Assembly: GCA_937907305.1 (NCBI GenBank)
Contig: CALERQ010000058.1
Span: forward strand, 1-10,277
Direction of reading: 5' to 3'
Length of the DNA: 10,277 nucleotides
From: an uncultured Clostridia bacterium
Lineage (GTDB): Bacteria > Bacillota > Clostridia > Oscillospirales > Ruminococcaceae
Part shown: positions 1 to 6,639 of the stretch, piece after piece
How positions within the stretch are numbered: position 1 is the first letter of the stretch
How the letters are laid out: each line of letters starts with the position of its first letter
Program-made: the position numbers and the translations under genes
The notes under the pieces: generated by a model
What the model was told of the DNA's origin: nothing
The model's database searches: none
The model's input: the letters and a program-made list of their open reading frames with translations, nothing else

Positions 1-15
1 AAACTATTCCAAGGG

Positions 16-44
16 AAAAAGCCGCCCCCGCGACTGGGACGGCT
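16..44 (-). terminator. Rho-independent terminator of the iclR-type gene
   Basis: On the minus strand a 9-bp stem (AGCCGTCCC pairing with GGGGCGGCT, one G-T wobble, bases 44-36 with 28-20) encloses a loop of about 7 bases and is followed directly by a run of five T (20-16). It lies 14 bases past the regulator's stop codon. On the plus strand the same stem is followed after three bases by five T (48-52), so it may also stop transcription entering from the left of the window. Confidence 0.85.
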
Positions 45-58
45 CTGTTTTTATGCAG

Positions 59-823
59 TTAAGGCCGTCTTTGCAGTGATGCCGCTATGGCCCGGGCGGC
101 TTCTACCGTCAGGTGCGCGGCGGTGGAAAACTCCTCCGACTGAACCCGGCGGAACATGCCCACTACGCCTATGGCATATCGTACCCGGCCGTCAGCATCT
201 GCTATGGGCGCCGCAATGGCCCGCAGGCCAATCCGGTGTTCGCCATCCTCAATGGCATAGCCGCGTTCCCGTGTAGCGGCCACATCGGCCTGAATTTGCT
301 CCGGGGAGGTATGGGTGTGGGGGGTATAGGCCACCAGTTCGCTGCGGCACACCTGCCGCATAATATTCTCATTCCATGCCAGGAACACCTTGCCCTGGGC
401 GGTGCAGTGCAGCGGCAGGCGAGTGCCAAGTGCCAGTGCGACCCGCAGCGGATTGGGAGCTTCGGTGACCTCAAGAAGCAGAGCGTCGGTGCCATCCAGT
501 GCCGCCAAAAACGCGGTCTCGCCCGCCCGGTTGGCCAGGCTTTGCAGGAACGGCCGGCTGATGGCAGTAATATTCCGGCTGCCGCTGGCCGCGCATCCCA
601 GTTCAAACAGATGCAGCCCCAGTCCGTAGCAGCCATCCTCGGCGGATTGCTCCACTAGTCCGGTTTCCCGCAGAGTGGAGATAATGCCATGCAGGGTGCT
701 TTTGGGCAGTTCCGTACGCCGGGCAATCTCCCGTAGCGGCATAGGCGTGCCAGCCTCCGCCAGAATCTCCAGGATCCTGACCGCTTTTTCAATTGATTGT
801 ACCCGTCCGCCTGCTTCCAGCAT
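59..823 (-). CDS. IclR-family transcriptional regulator
   Basis: A 254-residue protein with the usual IclR layout and length. An N-terminal winged helix-turn-helix (residues about 8-70) has its recognition region at PLREIARRTELPKSTLHGII (29-48). A C-terminal effector-binding domain carries LHCTAQGKVFLA (138-149) and GYAIEDGEHRIGLRAIAAPI (188-207), both hallmarks of the IclR ligand domain. An in-frame ATG exists 54 bases upstream at 877, but the ATG at 823 is chosen because GGAGGTC (840-834) sits 10 bases before it, and because the longer form would start inside the -10 region of the likely promoter. Family members are dimeric regulators of small-molecule catabolism or transport. The effector here is unknown. 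It lies downstream of the transporter operon on the same strand but has its own promoter, and the operator-like sequences in both gaps suggest autoregulation and perhaps control of the transporter (inference). Confidence 0.93.
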   Translation of the reverse strand: MLEAGGRVQSIEKAVRILEILAEAGTPMPLREIARRTELPKSTLHGIISTLRETGLVEQSAEDGCYGLGLHLFELGCAASGSRNITAISRPFLQSLANRAGETAFLAALDGTDALLLEVTEAPNPLRVALALGTRLPLHCTAQGKVFLAWNENIMRQVCRSELVAYTPHTHTSPEQIQADVAATRERGYAIEDGEHRIGLRAIAAPIADADGRVRYAIGVVGMFRRVQSEEFSTAAHLTVEAARAIAASLQRRP

Positions 824-870
824 GTATGTATTTGACCTCCCGTTAGACTCAAAAGAGAATAATGCTTTAT

Positions 871-904
871 GCATCATTATAACGCATCATTGCCGTAGAT
901 ACAA
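871..904 (-). promoter_or_regulatory. Probable sigma-A promoter of the iclR-type gene
   Basis: A perfect -10 TATAAT (881-876) lies 17 bases from a TTGTAT -35 (904-899, 3 of 6 matches), placing a start site about 45 bases before the ATG at 823. An 8-bp direct repeat GCATCATT (871-878 and 884-891, 13 bases apart) overlaps and flanks the -10 box, a position suited to a repressor, but this is inference. Confidence 0.65.
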
Positions 905-910
905 GATGCC

Positions 911-940
911 TTGTTCGGCAATGCAGAATAATTATTCTGC
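911..940. promoter_or_regulatory. Operator-like element: TTCGGCAAT plus 18-bp palindrome
   Basis: The perfect palindrome GCAGAATAATTATTCTGC (923-940) follows TTGTTCGGCAAT (911-922). CGGCAATG (916-923) also forms an 8-bp inverted repeat with CATTGCCG (888-895). The element is just upstream of the iclR promoter -35 box. TTGTTCGGCAAT recurs at 4914-4925 upstream of the transporter operon. The AT-rich palindrome size fits an IclR-dimer operator, but no binding can be shown from sequence. Confidence 0.55.
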
Positions 941-960
941 GATATCTTGCGGAAATTGAA

Positions 961-994
961 GGCCGTCCGGCCCTTTCGCAAAGACCGGACGGTT
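961..994 (-). terminator. Terminator-like hairpin after the substrate-binding protein gene
   Basis: CCGTCCGG (963-970) pairs perfectly with CCGGACGG (985-992), flanked by possible G-T pairs, and an inner CTTT/AAAG stem (973-976 with 980-983) closes a CGC loop. It lies 13 bases past the TAATAA tandem stops of the gene. There is no clear T-run on the minus strand after it, so termination may be partial, leaving some read-through into the regulator gene. Confidence 0.5.
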
Positions 995-1006
995 TGCAGA
1001 TACTTA

Positions 1007-2104
1007 TTACGCAGTAGCCTTTGCCTCTACGGTGCCAATGGAGTTGGCAACCAGGGCATTGTAGGCATCCTCGCTCAGGGTGGTGTGGTAGAACAGCTGG
1101 AAGTACTCATTTACCTCAGTATATAGGTCATAGTCAGCAGCTTCGGGATACAGGAGCTTCGCCATCCACATCATACCCAGCATGCGCTGAACAGAGGGAG
1201 GGAAGCCCATCCAGTTGTAGGGGCCAACGGGCACTTCATAGTAGGTACCATTCTTGATGGCGTTGACGCCCTGCCAGGCGGAATCCTCACCAACGGTAGC
1301 ATATACACTGCCGGGGGCAAAGAGGATAACATCGGGGTTCCACTTCAGGATCTGCTCCATATCAACCTCGTTGCCGCTGCCCTTGGAGGAGGGAGACTCG
1401 ACGACTGCCAGGTTGTTGGAAAGCAGGTCAATGACCTCAGCGTGGTAGCTGCCCTTGGCGATGACATTCTCACCCTTATCGCCCAGGCAGTACAGCAGGT
1501 TTACCTTCTCTACGCTGTTGGCGATCTCATTGGTGCGGCTATAAACCTTGTCGCAGTACTCGCCCAGGGTGTTGCCCTCGGTCTCCTTGCCCAATAGAGT
1601 GCCCAGGGTGCGGTAGGTATCGCCCATGCTGCCGGTGTAGCAGTCAATGTGAACGAAAGGAATCCCGGTCTGCTCCTGCAGAGCGTTCAGGTCATCGGCC
1701 ATGCCGTCCTTCTGCTCACCTACATCAATAACGATCTCAGCGCCGGACTGCAGCAGGGTCTCCAGGTTCAGCTCACCCTTGCCGCCGTACAGCTGGCCCA
1801 GCTTGGGCAGGTTGTAATATTCATCGGGGATCAGACCTTTGGCCTCATCCGCCCAGCCGTTGGCGATACCAACCATCATCTCGGGAGCGATGGCGAATAC
1901 CACGATTTGAGCCAAAGGGCCGGAAATGGCGATTTTACTGAGATTGGTGGGCAGAGTCACTTCGCGGCCCAGGGAATCGGTAAAGGTACGGGTGGTGGGC
2001 TCGGGATCGGGGGTTGGGGTAGGATCATTGTTCTGTCCGCAGCCGGTCAGCGCCAGGGTGGCAATCATCATGACTGCCAGCAGAATGCTAAGCATTTTTT
2101 TCAT
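1007..2104 (-). CDS. Iron-complex/corrinoid-type ABC transporter substrate-binding lipoprotein
   Basis: A 365-residue exported lipoprotein. It has a Lys-rich start, a hydrophobic stretch and lipobox LTGC (19-22, lipidated Cys22), then a Pro/Thr-rich linker (about 28-38). The mature part begins with FTDSLGREVTLP (41-52), the typical opening of the Peripl_BP_2 (FecB/BtuF/FhuD) fold. Later segments such as LETLLQSGAEIVIDVG, MEQILKWNPDVILFAPG and GFPPSVQRMLGMMWMAKLLYPE match how this fold is built: two lobes joined by a long helix. It would capture a metal chelate, heme or corrinoid at the outer face of the membrane and deliver it to the permease. The ATG at 2104 is preceded by AGAAGGAG at 7-base spacing. 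The gene sits 33 bases after the methyltransferase, so it is probably co-transcribed, and it ends in tandem TAA stops. The ligand cannot be decided from sequence. Confidence 0.92.
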   Translation of the reverse strand: MKKMLSILLAVMMIATLALTGCGQNNDPTPTPDPEPTTRTFTDSLGREVTLPTNLSKIAISGPLAQIVVFAIAPEMMVGIANGWADEAKGLIPDEYYNLPKLGQLYGGKGELNLETLLQSGAEIVIDVGEQKDGMADDLNALQEQTGIPFVHIDCYTGSMGDTYRTLGTLLGKETEGNTLGEYCDKVYSRTNEIANSVEKVNLLYCLGDKGENVIAKGSYHAEVIDLLSNNLAVVESPSSKGSGNEVDMEQILKWNPDVILFAPGSVYATVGEDSAWQGVNAIKNGTYYEVPVGPYNWMGFPPSVQRMLGMMWMAKLLYPEAADYDLYTEVNEYFQLFYHTTLSEDAYNALVANSIGTVEAKATA

Positions 2105-2137
2105 ATCTTTTCTCCTTCTGTTTGTTCTTTTAGGATT

Positions 2138-2854
2138 TTACAACTCAGGGATATCCCTGCTGTCCAACTGGATAATGCCCATTACCTTGGGCTGTGGCAG
2201 GTACCACGGGAATTCGTCATCCCCGGTGGCGGTCAGCCGTGCGCACACAGCATCTTCGGTCACGGCAGTACCGCTCTGCTCGTAGATCTCAAAAAAACGG
2301 CAGGCATCGGCCAGGCTCCGGAAGGGCTGTCCCATTTCCAGCGTCAATGTTTCGCCGGTATGGGGGATGCCGTATCCATCCAGCAGCGCCATGGTGTCGG
2401 CATAGCTCTCATGGCCCATTTTCTGCTTGCTCAGCGAGAAGCGATGCTCGCTCCAGCCCTTTTTGATGATAACTACGGGGCCGTGGCACTGCTTCTTAGC
2501 GATGCGCAGCGCTTCGTTCCCGGTGCCAAAGAAGCAGAACACCATGGCGTCATAGGGCTCATTGGGCGGCAGTTCCGCTATTTCACCGCAGCGGATATCT
2601 ACATTCTTGATTTTTTCTTTTTCGCAATTTGTGGCCAGAACCGCCAGTGCCTCCGGGCTTACATCTACCGCCGTTACTTGCCGGCAGTAGGGGGCCAGTC
2701 GCAGGCTGAGGTACCCCAGCCCACAACCCGCATCACACACATGGGCGTTTTCGGGCAATCGCTTGGCCAGGTATTCCGCCAGCAAATGGTGGTAGTCACT
2801 GTGTTCGCTGGCATCCCGCAAAAAGCGGATCATATCTTCATTCCAGATAAACAT
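2138..2854 (-). CDS. Class I SAM-dependent methyltransferase in the transporter operon
   Basis: A 238-residue cytoplasmic protein with a Rossmann-type SAM site. Motif I is VCDAGCGLGYLSL (39-51), the acidic residue at the end of strand 2 is in VTAVDVS (Asp64), and strand 4 is YDAMVFCF (101-108). The C-terminal part (about 130-238, with QPFRSLADACRFFEIY) is not one I can assign to a substrate. A TTG at 2857 is possible, but the ATG at 2854 has the better spacing (7 bases) from AAGGAGG. That ATG shares one base with the ATPase stop (TGATG), so translation is probably coupled. Lying between the ATPase and the binding protein, it probably modifies the transported ligand, a metallophore or an intracellular product of it (inference). 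It could instead be a housekeeping methyltransferase recruited by chance. Confidence 0.88.
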   Translation of the reverse strand: MFIWNEDMIRFLRDASEHSDYHHLLAEYLAKRLPENAHVCDAGCGLGYLSLRLAPYCRQVTAVDVSPEALAVLATNCEKEKIKNVDIRCGEIAELPPNEPYDAMVFCFFGTGNEALRIAKKQCHGPVVIIKKGWSEHRFSLSKQKMGHESYADTMALLDGYGIPHTGETLTLEMGQPFRSLADACRFFEIYEQSGTAVTEDAVCARLTATGDDEFPWYLPQPKVMGIIQLDSRDIPEL

Positions 2855-3639
2855 CAACCGTCCTCCTTCAGCAGCGGGACGATCAGCCGTCCCTCTTCCG
2901 CTTCTACCAGGCGGGTCTTGATGCTATAAAGCGTTTCCAGCAGTTCAGGGGTGATGACCTTCTCCGGGGCGCCGTCGGCGCAAATCACGCCATCGTGCAG
3001 CGCCAGAATGCGGTCCGAGAAAAGCAGTGCCTGCTGCGGATTGTGGCTGGAAAGCAGAATGGTATACCCCTGTTGGGCCAGCGCCTTTACCCGCTGCATT
3101 ACTCGCAGCTGGTTGCCGTAGTCCAGGCTGCTGGTTGGCTCGTCCATAATGAGCAGCTCGGTCTGCTGGGCCAGTGCCCGGGCAATCAGCACCAGCTGCT
3201 GCTCGCCGCCGGAAAGCCTGCCATAGCTGCGGCTTTCCATATCGGCAATGCCCACCTGCGCCAGGGCTTCCCGCGCGATGCCCACTTCCTTGGCACCGGG
3301 GCTTTGCAGGCCCCGTACCCGGTGCGTGGTGCCCATCAGTACCATCTCCAGCACGGTATAGTGGAAGGTGGGAGTATGGGTCTGCGGGATATAGGCCACT
3401 TTGGCCGCGACCTCCCGCGGCTGCATGGTCTTTACCTCGCGTTCCTCTATGGTGATGCTGCCTTGGTAGTTGTGGTACAGTCCCAGCAGGCAGCGGAACA
3501 GCGTACTTTTGCCAGCGCCATTGGGCCCCAGCACCGCAATCAGCTGTCCTTTTTGGGCGGCAAAATCCACCCCATGCAGGATCTCATGCTTTCCGTAGGA
3601 GAAGCGTACGCTCTTGGCTTCTATGACAGGGTAGCTCAT
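2854..3639 (-). CDS. ABC transporter ATP-binding protein, FepC/BtuD type
   Basis: A 261-residue ATPase that powers import through the FecCD-type permease. All nucleotide-binding elements are intact: Walker A GPNGAGKST (38-46), Q-loop Gln86 in YIPQT, signature LSGGEQQ (142-148), Walker B LLIMDEP (162-168), D-loop SSLD (170-173) and H-loop His199. Length and order match the iron-siderophore/B12 ATPase subfamily, which works as a dimer on the inner membrane face. The ATG at 3639 overlaps the permease stop in an ATGA junction and is preceded by AAAGGAGG. Its own stop overlaps the methyltransferase start by one base. This tight coupling argues that permease, ATPase and methyltransferase are made in balanced amounts. 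Confidence 0.96.
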   Translation of the reverse strand: MSYPVIEAKSVRFSYGKHEILHGVDFAAQKGQLIAVLGPNGAGKSTLFRCLLGLYHNYQGSITIEEREVKTMQPREVAAKVAYIPQTHTPTFHYTVLEMVLMGTTHRVRGLQSPGAKEVGIAREALAQVGIADMESRSYGRLSGGEQQLVLIARALAQQTELLIMDEPTSSLDYGNQLRVMQRVKALAQQGYTILLSSHNPQQALLFSDRILALHDGVICADGAPEKVITPELLETLYSIKTRLVEAEEGRLIVPLLKEDG

Positions 3640-4748
3640 GCGCCGCCTCCTTTCTGATGCATCAGGTAAATAAAGAAAGGCGCACCGATAAAGGCAGTCA
3701 GAATACCAATGGGGATCTCCACCGCCAGCAGGTTCCGGCTGATGTTATCCACCAGCAGCAGGAAAGTGGCCCCAAACAGCATCGTGGCCGGGAGCAGTTT
3801 GCGGTAGTCATTGCCGATATACCGACGGCACAGGTGGGGGATGACCAGTCCCACCCAGCCGATCAGACCGCTGACCGAAACCGAAGCGGCGGTGACCAGC
3901 GTAGCGCATACTACTACAATCAGCCGCAGCAGAGCGGTATTGATGCCCAGCGCGCGGGCTTCTTCCTCACCCAGGGTCAGCAGGTTCAGCCGCCAGCGGA
4001 TCAGCAGCAGCGGAATAAGCCCCAATGCCATGGGGAAGATAGCGAAGCGGATATCCACCCCGCGGGTGCCGGAAAGGCTGCCCATCAGCCAGTAGGTGAT
4101 CTCCGGCAGCTTACTGCCGGGGTCCGCCACCAGCTTGATGTAGGAAGTCCCTGCCGAAAAGAGCGAGCTGACCATAATACCGGCTAATATCAAGTTAACG
4201 GTTTTCTGCCCAGGGGCACGCTGACCTATGATAAAGACCAGCAGCACCGTAAGCAGACTGAAGAAGAAAGCGTACAGGGTGATCATAGCGGAGGAACGCC
4301 CATGCAGAATGGCCAGTGCAGCGCCGAAGCAGGCACCGGTGGAAGCGCCCAGCAGATCAGGGGCCGCCATCGGATTTTGGAAAACGCCCTGGTAGCACGC
4401 GCCGGCGGAAGCCAGGCAGCAGCCCACCAGGCAGGCCATAATAATGCGGGGCGTCCGGATATTCAGCACGATGGTCTCCATTACGGAGGGCCAGGTCACC
4501 GGCACGGCAAACAGCCGCTCGGTGGCAAAGCCAAACGGTTTACCTGCCCAGTTTACCAGGGCAGTCAGTACCCGTTGCAGGCCTTCGGCCATCAGCCCCA
4601 GGAACTGCCCCAGTGTAAGGGATACCCCATACCGCCCCAAAAAGAAGGACCCCAAAAAGACCGCCAGCAGCAGGGCGGCCAGGGCCCACAGCCGGGCAGC
4701 GCCGCCTGTGGAACAATCCTTTTTCAGTTGTTTGGCAGGGGTGGTCAT
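3636..4748 (-). CDS. FecCD/BtuC-family ABC transporter permease
   Basis: A 370-residue polytopic membrane protein of the iron-siderophore/corrinoid importer class; one gene only, so it presumably forms a homodimer. After the first membrane segment (about 20-38) it has the family blocks NIRTPRIIMACLVGC (96-110), CYQGVFQNPMAAPDLLGAS (118-136), LNLLTLGEEEARALGIN (254-270), SGLIGWVGLVIPHLCR (293-308) and EIPIGILTAFIGAPFF (344-359). The last two include the cytoplasmic helix contacted by the ATPase and the final membrane segment. The stretch between the first segment and the conserved block (about 42-92) looks longer than in E. coli BtuC or FecD and contains amphipathic sequence. The start at 4748 has AAGGAG nine bases upstream. 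It is the first gene of the operon, about 29 bases after the inferred transcription start. Confidence 0.95.
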   Translation of the reverse strand: MTTPAKQLKKDCSTGGAARLWALAALLLAVFLGSFFLGRYGVSLTLGQFLGLMAEGLQRVLTALVNWAGKPFGFATERLFAVPVTWPSVMETIVLNIRTPRIIMACLVGCCLASAGACYQGVFQNPMAAPDLLGASTGACFGAALAILHGRSSAMITLYAFFFSLLTVLLVFIIGQRAPGQKTVNLILAGIMVSSLFSAGTSYIKLVADPGSKLPEITYWLMGSLSGTRGVDIRFAIFPMALGLIPLLLIRWRLNLLTLGEEEARALGINTALLRLIVVVCATLVTAASVSVSGLIGWVGLVIPHLCRRYIGNDYRKLLPATMLFGATFLLLVDNISRNLLAVEIPIGILTAFIGAPFFIYLMHQKGGGA

Positions 4749-4783
4749 ATAGGGACTCTCCTTACGGGCTATCTCTTACCCTA

Positions 4784-4812
4784 ACTATAAAATATTCGTG
4801 ATAATTTTGCAA
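4784..4812 (-). promoter_or_regulatory. Promoter of the transporter operon
   Basis: On the minus strand TTGCAA (4812-4807, 4 of 6 matches to the -35 consensus) is 17 bases from TATAGT (4789-4784, 5 of 6 matches to the -10). The sequence upstream is AT-rich. The predicted leader is only about 29 bases, too short to hold a cobalamin riboswitch, so control is more likely by a DNA-binding protein. An imperfect inverted repeat around TTTCGAAA (4827-4834) lies just upstream of the -35. Confidence 0.65.
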
Positions 4813-4884
4813 TACAAAATCATGATTTCGAAAATCAGCAAGACACGATTATCTCGTTACAGAATAATGGTACAGATAATTATA

Positions 4885-4905
4885 GCCCCCGCGCGTGGCG
4901 GGGGC
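4885..4905 (-). terminator. GC hairpin downstream of degV
   Basis: GCCCCCGC (4885-4892) and GCGGGGGC (4898-4905) form a perfect 8-bp stem with a 5-base loop, 72 bases past the degV stop. On the minus strand it is followed by TATAATTATC rather than a T-run, so it is a terminator candidate of moderate strength separating degV from the transporter operon. Confidence 0.55.
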
Positions 4906-4913
4906 AATGATTA

Positions 4914-4957
4914 TTGTTCGGCAATAGCGAAATAATATTCGGCAATTCAGAATTTCG
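4914..4957. promoter_or_regulatory. Tandem TTCGGCAAT operator-like repeats
   Basis: TTCGGCAAT occurs at 4917-4925 and again at 4938-4946, exactly 21 bases apart (two helical turns). The first copy extends to TTGTTCGGCAAT, identical to 911-922. The second continues TCAGAAT, closely matching GCAGAAT after the copy near iclR. The repeats lie roughly 100-145 bases upstream of the transporter -35 box, in the gap after degV. They could be regulator sites or a dispersed intergenic repeat. Confidence 0.5.
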
Positions 4958-4976
4958 TAGTTTTCCTCCGAACATC

Positions 4977-5858
4977 TTATTTCACCGCCGGCCGGAATTC
5001 CTTTTTTCCGTAGAAGAACAGCGCCAGAGCGCCGGGCCCTACATGGGCGCCGGTCATCGGCTCATAGCAGGCATTGATGATGTTCTTCGGCGGGTGGTTG
5101 CGGTTCAGCAGCGCGATCAGCGCTTCCGCGTCCTCGGGGCAGTCGCCGTGCGCAATGCCAATAGTCTCGCATTCGGCATGTTCCACATAACGGTCATATT
5201 GTTCCGCCATTAGTTCAATGGATTTCTTCCGGCCCCGCACCTGCGCAAAGCATACGATTTTTCCCTCCGGGTCGCCTTTCAGCAGCGGCTTTATCTGCAA
5301 AACGGTGCCCACGGCGGCCTTCAGGTTGCTGATGCGCCCGCCTTTTTTCAGGTATTTCAGGTTATCCACGGTAAAGACCTGGCACATATTATGGCGGCTT
5401 TCCAGCAGGCGGTCGGCCACGGTATCGATATCTATCCCCTCGGCCCGGTATTCCACGGCTTTCAGCACCTGCAGGCCCTCCGCCAGCGAGGCGGATAGCG
5501 TATCCACCAGTCGTATTTTCCGCTCCGGGAATTCCTCCCGCAGCGTGGCGGCGGCTACTTCGGCGGAGGCATAGCTGCCGCTGATGCCGCTGGACATTCC
5601 CACAAACAGAATATCCCGGCCCAGCTCCAGCAGCGGGGTGAAGCCATCAATATACCGCTGTGGATCCACCAGCGAGGTGGTTACATCTGTCCCCGCCCGA
5701 ATCATATCATAGTAGGCGTGTCCATCAAATTGCTCCAGGCTGGTCACCCGGTGTTCCTCCCCGTTATAATAGAAGGAAAAGGGGATCAATTCCACCCCCA
5801 GTTCCTCCAGCAGGGAGCAGTCTAGATTGGCAGCGGTATCGGTAAAGATTTCGTACAA
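4977..5858 (-). CDS. DegV family (FakB-like) fatty-acid-binding protein
   Basis: A 293-residue cytoplasmic protein of normal DegV length. Visible blocks are FTDTAANL (5-12), TTSLVDP (60-66), SSGISGSY (89-96), VDNLKYLKKGGRIS (164-177), IKPLL (189-193), the basic RGRKK (208-212) and GAHVGPGALALFF (270-282). In FakB proteins the equivalent Thr/Ser and His/Arg positions hold the carboxylate of a bound fatty acid and present it to the kinase FakA. No fakA-like gene is visible here. The start is a TTG at 5858: no in-frame ATG lies before the first DegV block, AGAAGG is 9 bases upstream, and MYEIFTD matches the short N-terminus of the family. A promoter at 5922-5894 precedes it. It is divergent from a DUF1836 gene. 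Physiological ligand and partner are unproven. Confidence 0.93.
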   Translation of the reverse strand: MYEIFTDTAANLDCSLLEELGVELIPFSFYYNGEEHRVTSLEQFDGHAYYDMIRAGTDVTTSLVDPQRYIDGFTPLLELGRDILFVGMSSGISGSYASAEVAAATLREEFPERKIRLVDTLSASLAEGLQVLKAVEYRAEGIDIDTVADRLLESRHNMCQVFTVDNLKYLKKGGRISNLKAAVGTVLQIKPLLKGDPEGKIVCFAQVRGRKKSIELMAEQYDRYVEHAECETIGIAHGDCPEDAEALIALLNRNHPPKNIINACYEPMTGAHVGPGALALFFYGKKEFRPAVK

Positions 5859-5893
5859 GAGGCAAAACCTTCTTTCATCTAATATGCTTCATT

Positions 5894-5922
5894 AGATTAC
5901 AACATTTTTATCATCATGTCAA
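5894..5922 (-). promoter_or_regulatory. degV promoter
   Basis: A consensus -35 TTGACA (5922-5917) is 17 bases from TAATCT (5899-5894, 3 of 6 matches). The inferred leader is about 30 bases. It lies back to back with the DUF1836 promoter; the two -35 boxes are 23 bases apart, so one bound protein could affect both. Confidence 0.6.
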
Positions 5923-5945
5923 GCTGTAATATTCATCATAAATTC

Positions 5946-5974
5946 TTGCGGGCACACTCCCTATGTGGTATAAT
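5946..5974 (+). promoter_or_regulatory. Promoter of the DUF1836 gene
   Basis: TTGCGG (5946-5951, 3 of 6 matches) is 17 bases from a perfect TATAAT (5969-5974), placing the start of transcription about 20 bases before the GTG start codon at 6000. Confidence 0.7.
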
Positions 5975-5999
5975 ATCGCCCAAAGAGAGGTGATCCACC

Positions 6000-6611
6000 G
6001 TGAGTTATGATAATGATTTGGTGGCGGGCAAGCTGCGCCGCTGGGACCGCTACCTCAACCGTTACCGCCTCCCCACCTGGGAGGAGATCCCTGATATCGG
6101 GCTGTATATGGAGCAGGTCGTTACCCTGCTGCGCGGCTATCTCGATTATCTTCCCCCTGAGCTCAAGGAGGAGGAAGCTGTCACTGCCGCCGCCATCAAT
6201 AACTATGTGCGTACGCGCGCCATGCCCGGCCCCGTCAAAAAGCGCTATTACCGCCTGCACTTGGCCTATCTCATCATGATTTGTACCCTCAAGCAGGGCC
6301 TCAGTATCTCACTGGTGCAGCGGCTCATCCCGTCGGAACTCACCGAGGAGGAGCTGCGCCCCATCTACACTGAGTACATCGAGCGTCACAGCCTGGCCGC
6401 TGTTTATTTCACCCAGGAGGTGCGTGCCGCTTGCGGCACCATCCTCAAGCACGAAAAAGAAGCCCTTTCCATGCTGGATACCGACCGGGTGGAGGATATC
6501 ATCGCTACGGCTGCGATCATTGGCGGCTTCTCCCGCCTGCTGGCGGAAAAGCTTCTGCTGCTGGAAGGGCACACCGTGGAGGATGGCGGCAGCTTGGAAC
6601 TTCTCCCGTAA
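6000..6611 (+). CDS. DUF1836 (YkrK-like) putative DNA-binding protein
   Basis: A 203-residue protein recognised as DUF1836 by the block LPTWEEIPDIGLYMEQVVTL (24-43), followed by AINNYVRTR (about 65-73), PVKKRYYRLHLAYLIMIC (about 78-95) and LKQGLSI. The second part resembles the MerR-type helix-turn-helix plus wing, in which the family's conserved R/K-Y-x-x-x-H-L segment sets the wing. The C-terminal half is helical and may dimerise. The start is a GTG with GAGAGGTG seven bases upstream. Function is not established for the family; a transcriptional regulator role is an inference from the fold. Its divergent arrangement with degV makes that promoter pair its most likely target. Confidence 0.85.
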   Translation: MSYDNDLVAGKLRRWDRYLNRYRLPTWEEIPDIGLYMEQVVTLLRGYLDYLPPELKEEEAVTAAAINNYVRTRAMPGPVKKRYYRLHLAYLIMICTLKQGLSISLVQRLIPSELTEEELRPIYTEYIERHSLAAVYFTQEVRAACGTILKHEKEALSMLDTDRVEDIIATAAIIGGFSRLLAEKLLLLEGHTVEDGGSLELLP

Positions 6612-6639
6612 AACCGGGCACAATATACCCCATAAAGAA

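Noticed and set aside
823..877. Longer N-terminus for the IclR-type protein starting at 877
   Set aside because: The upstream ATG has no ribosome binding site and lies in the -10 region; GGAGGTC precedes the ATG at 823.
1649..2929. A 426-codon open frame on the plus strand opposite the binding protein and methyltransferase
   Set aside because: It is antisense to two genes with clear lipobox and SAM-binding motifs; its product shows no coherent domain.
2995..3657. A 220-codon open frame on the plus strand opposite the ATPase
   Set aside because: The minus strand carries an ATPase with every catalytic motif intact; the plus-strand product is Gln/His-rich without domain features.
4785..4870. 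Possible Fur box upstream of the transporter operon
   Set aside because: There are AT-rich GATAAT-like fragments, but no stretch matches the 19-base inverted-repeat consensus well enough to call.
4749..4976. Possible cobalamin riboswitch before the corrinoid-type transporter operon
   Set aside because: The predicted leader is about 29 bases, and I see no B12-box-like conserved core in the gap.
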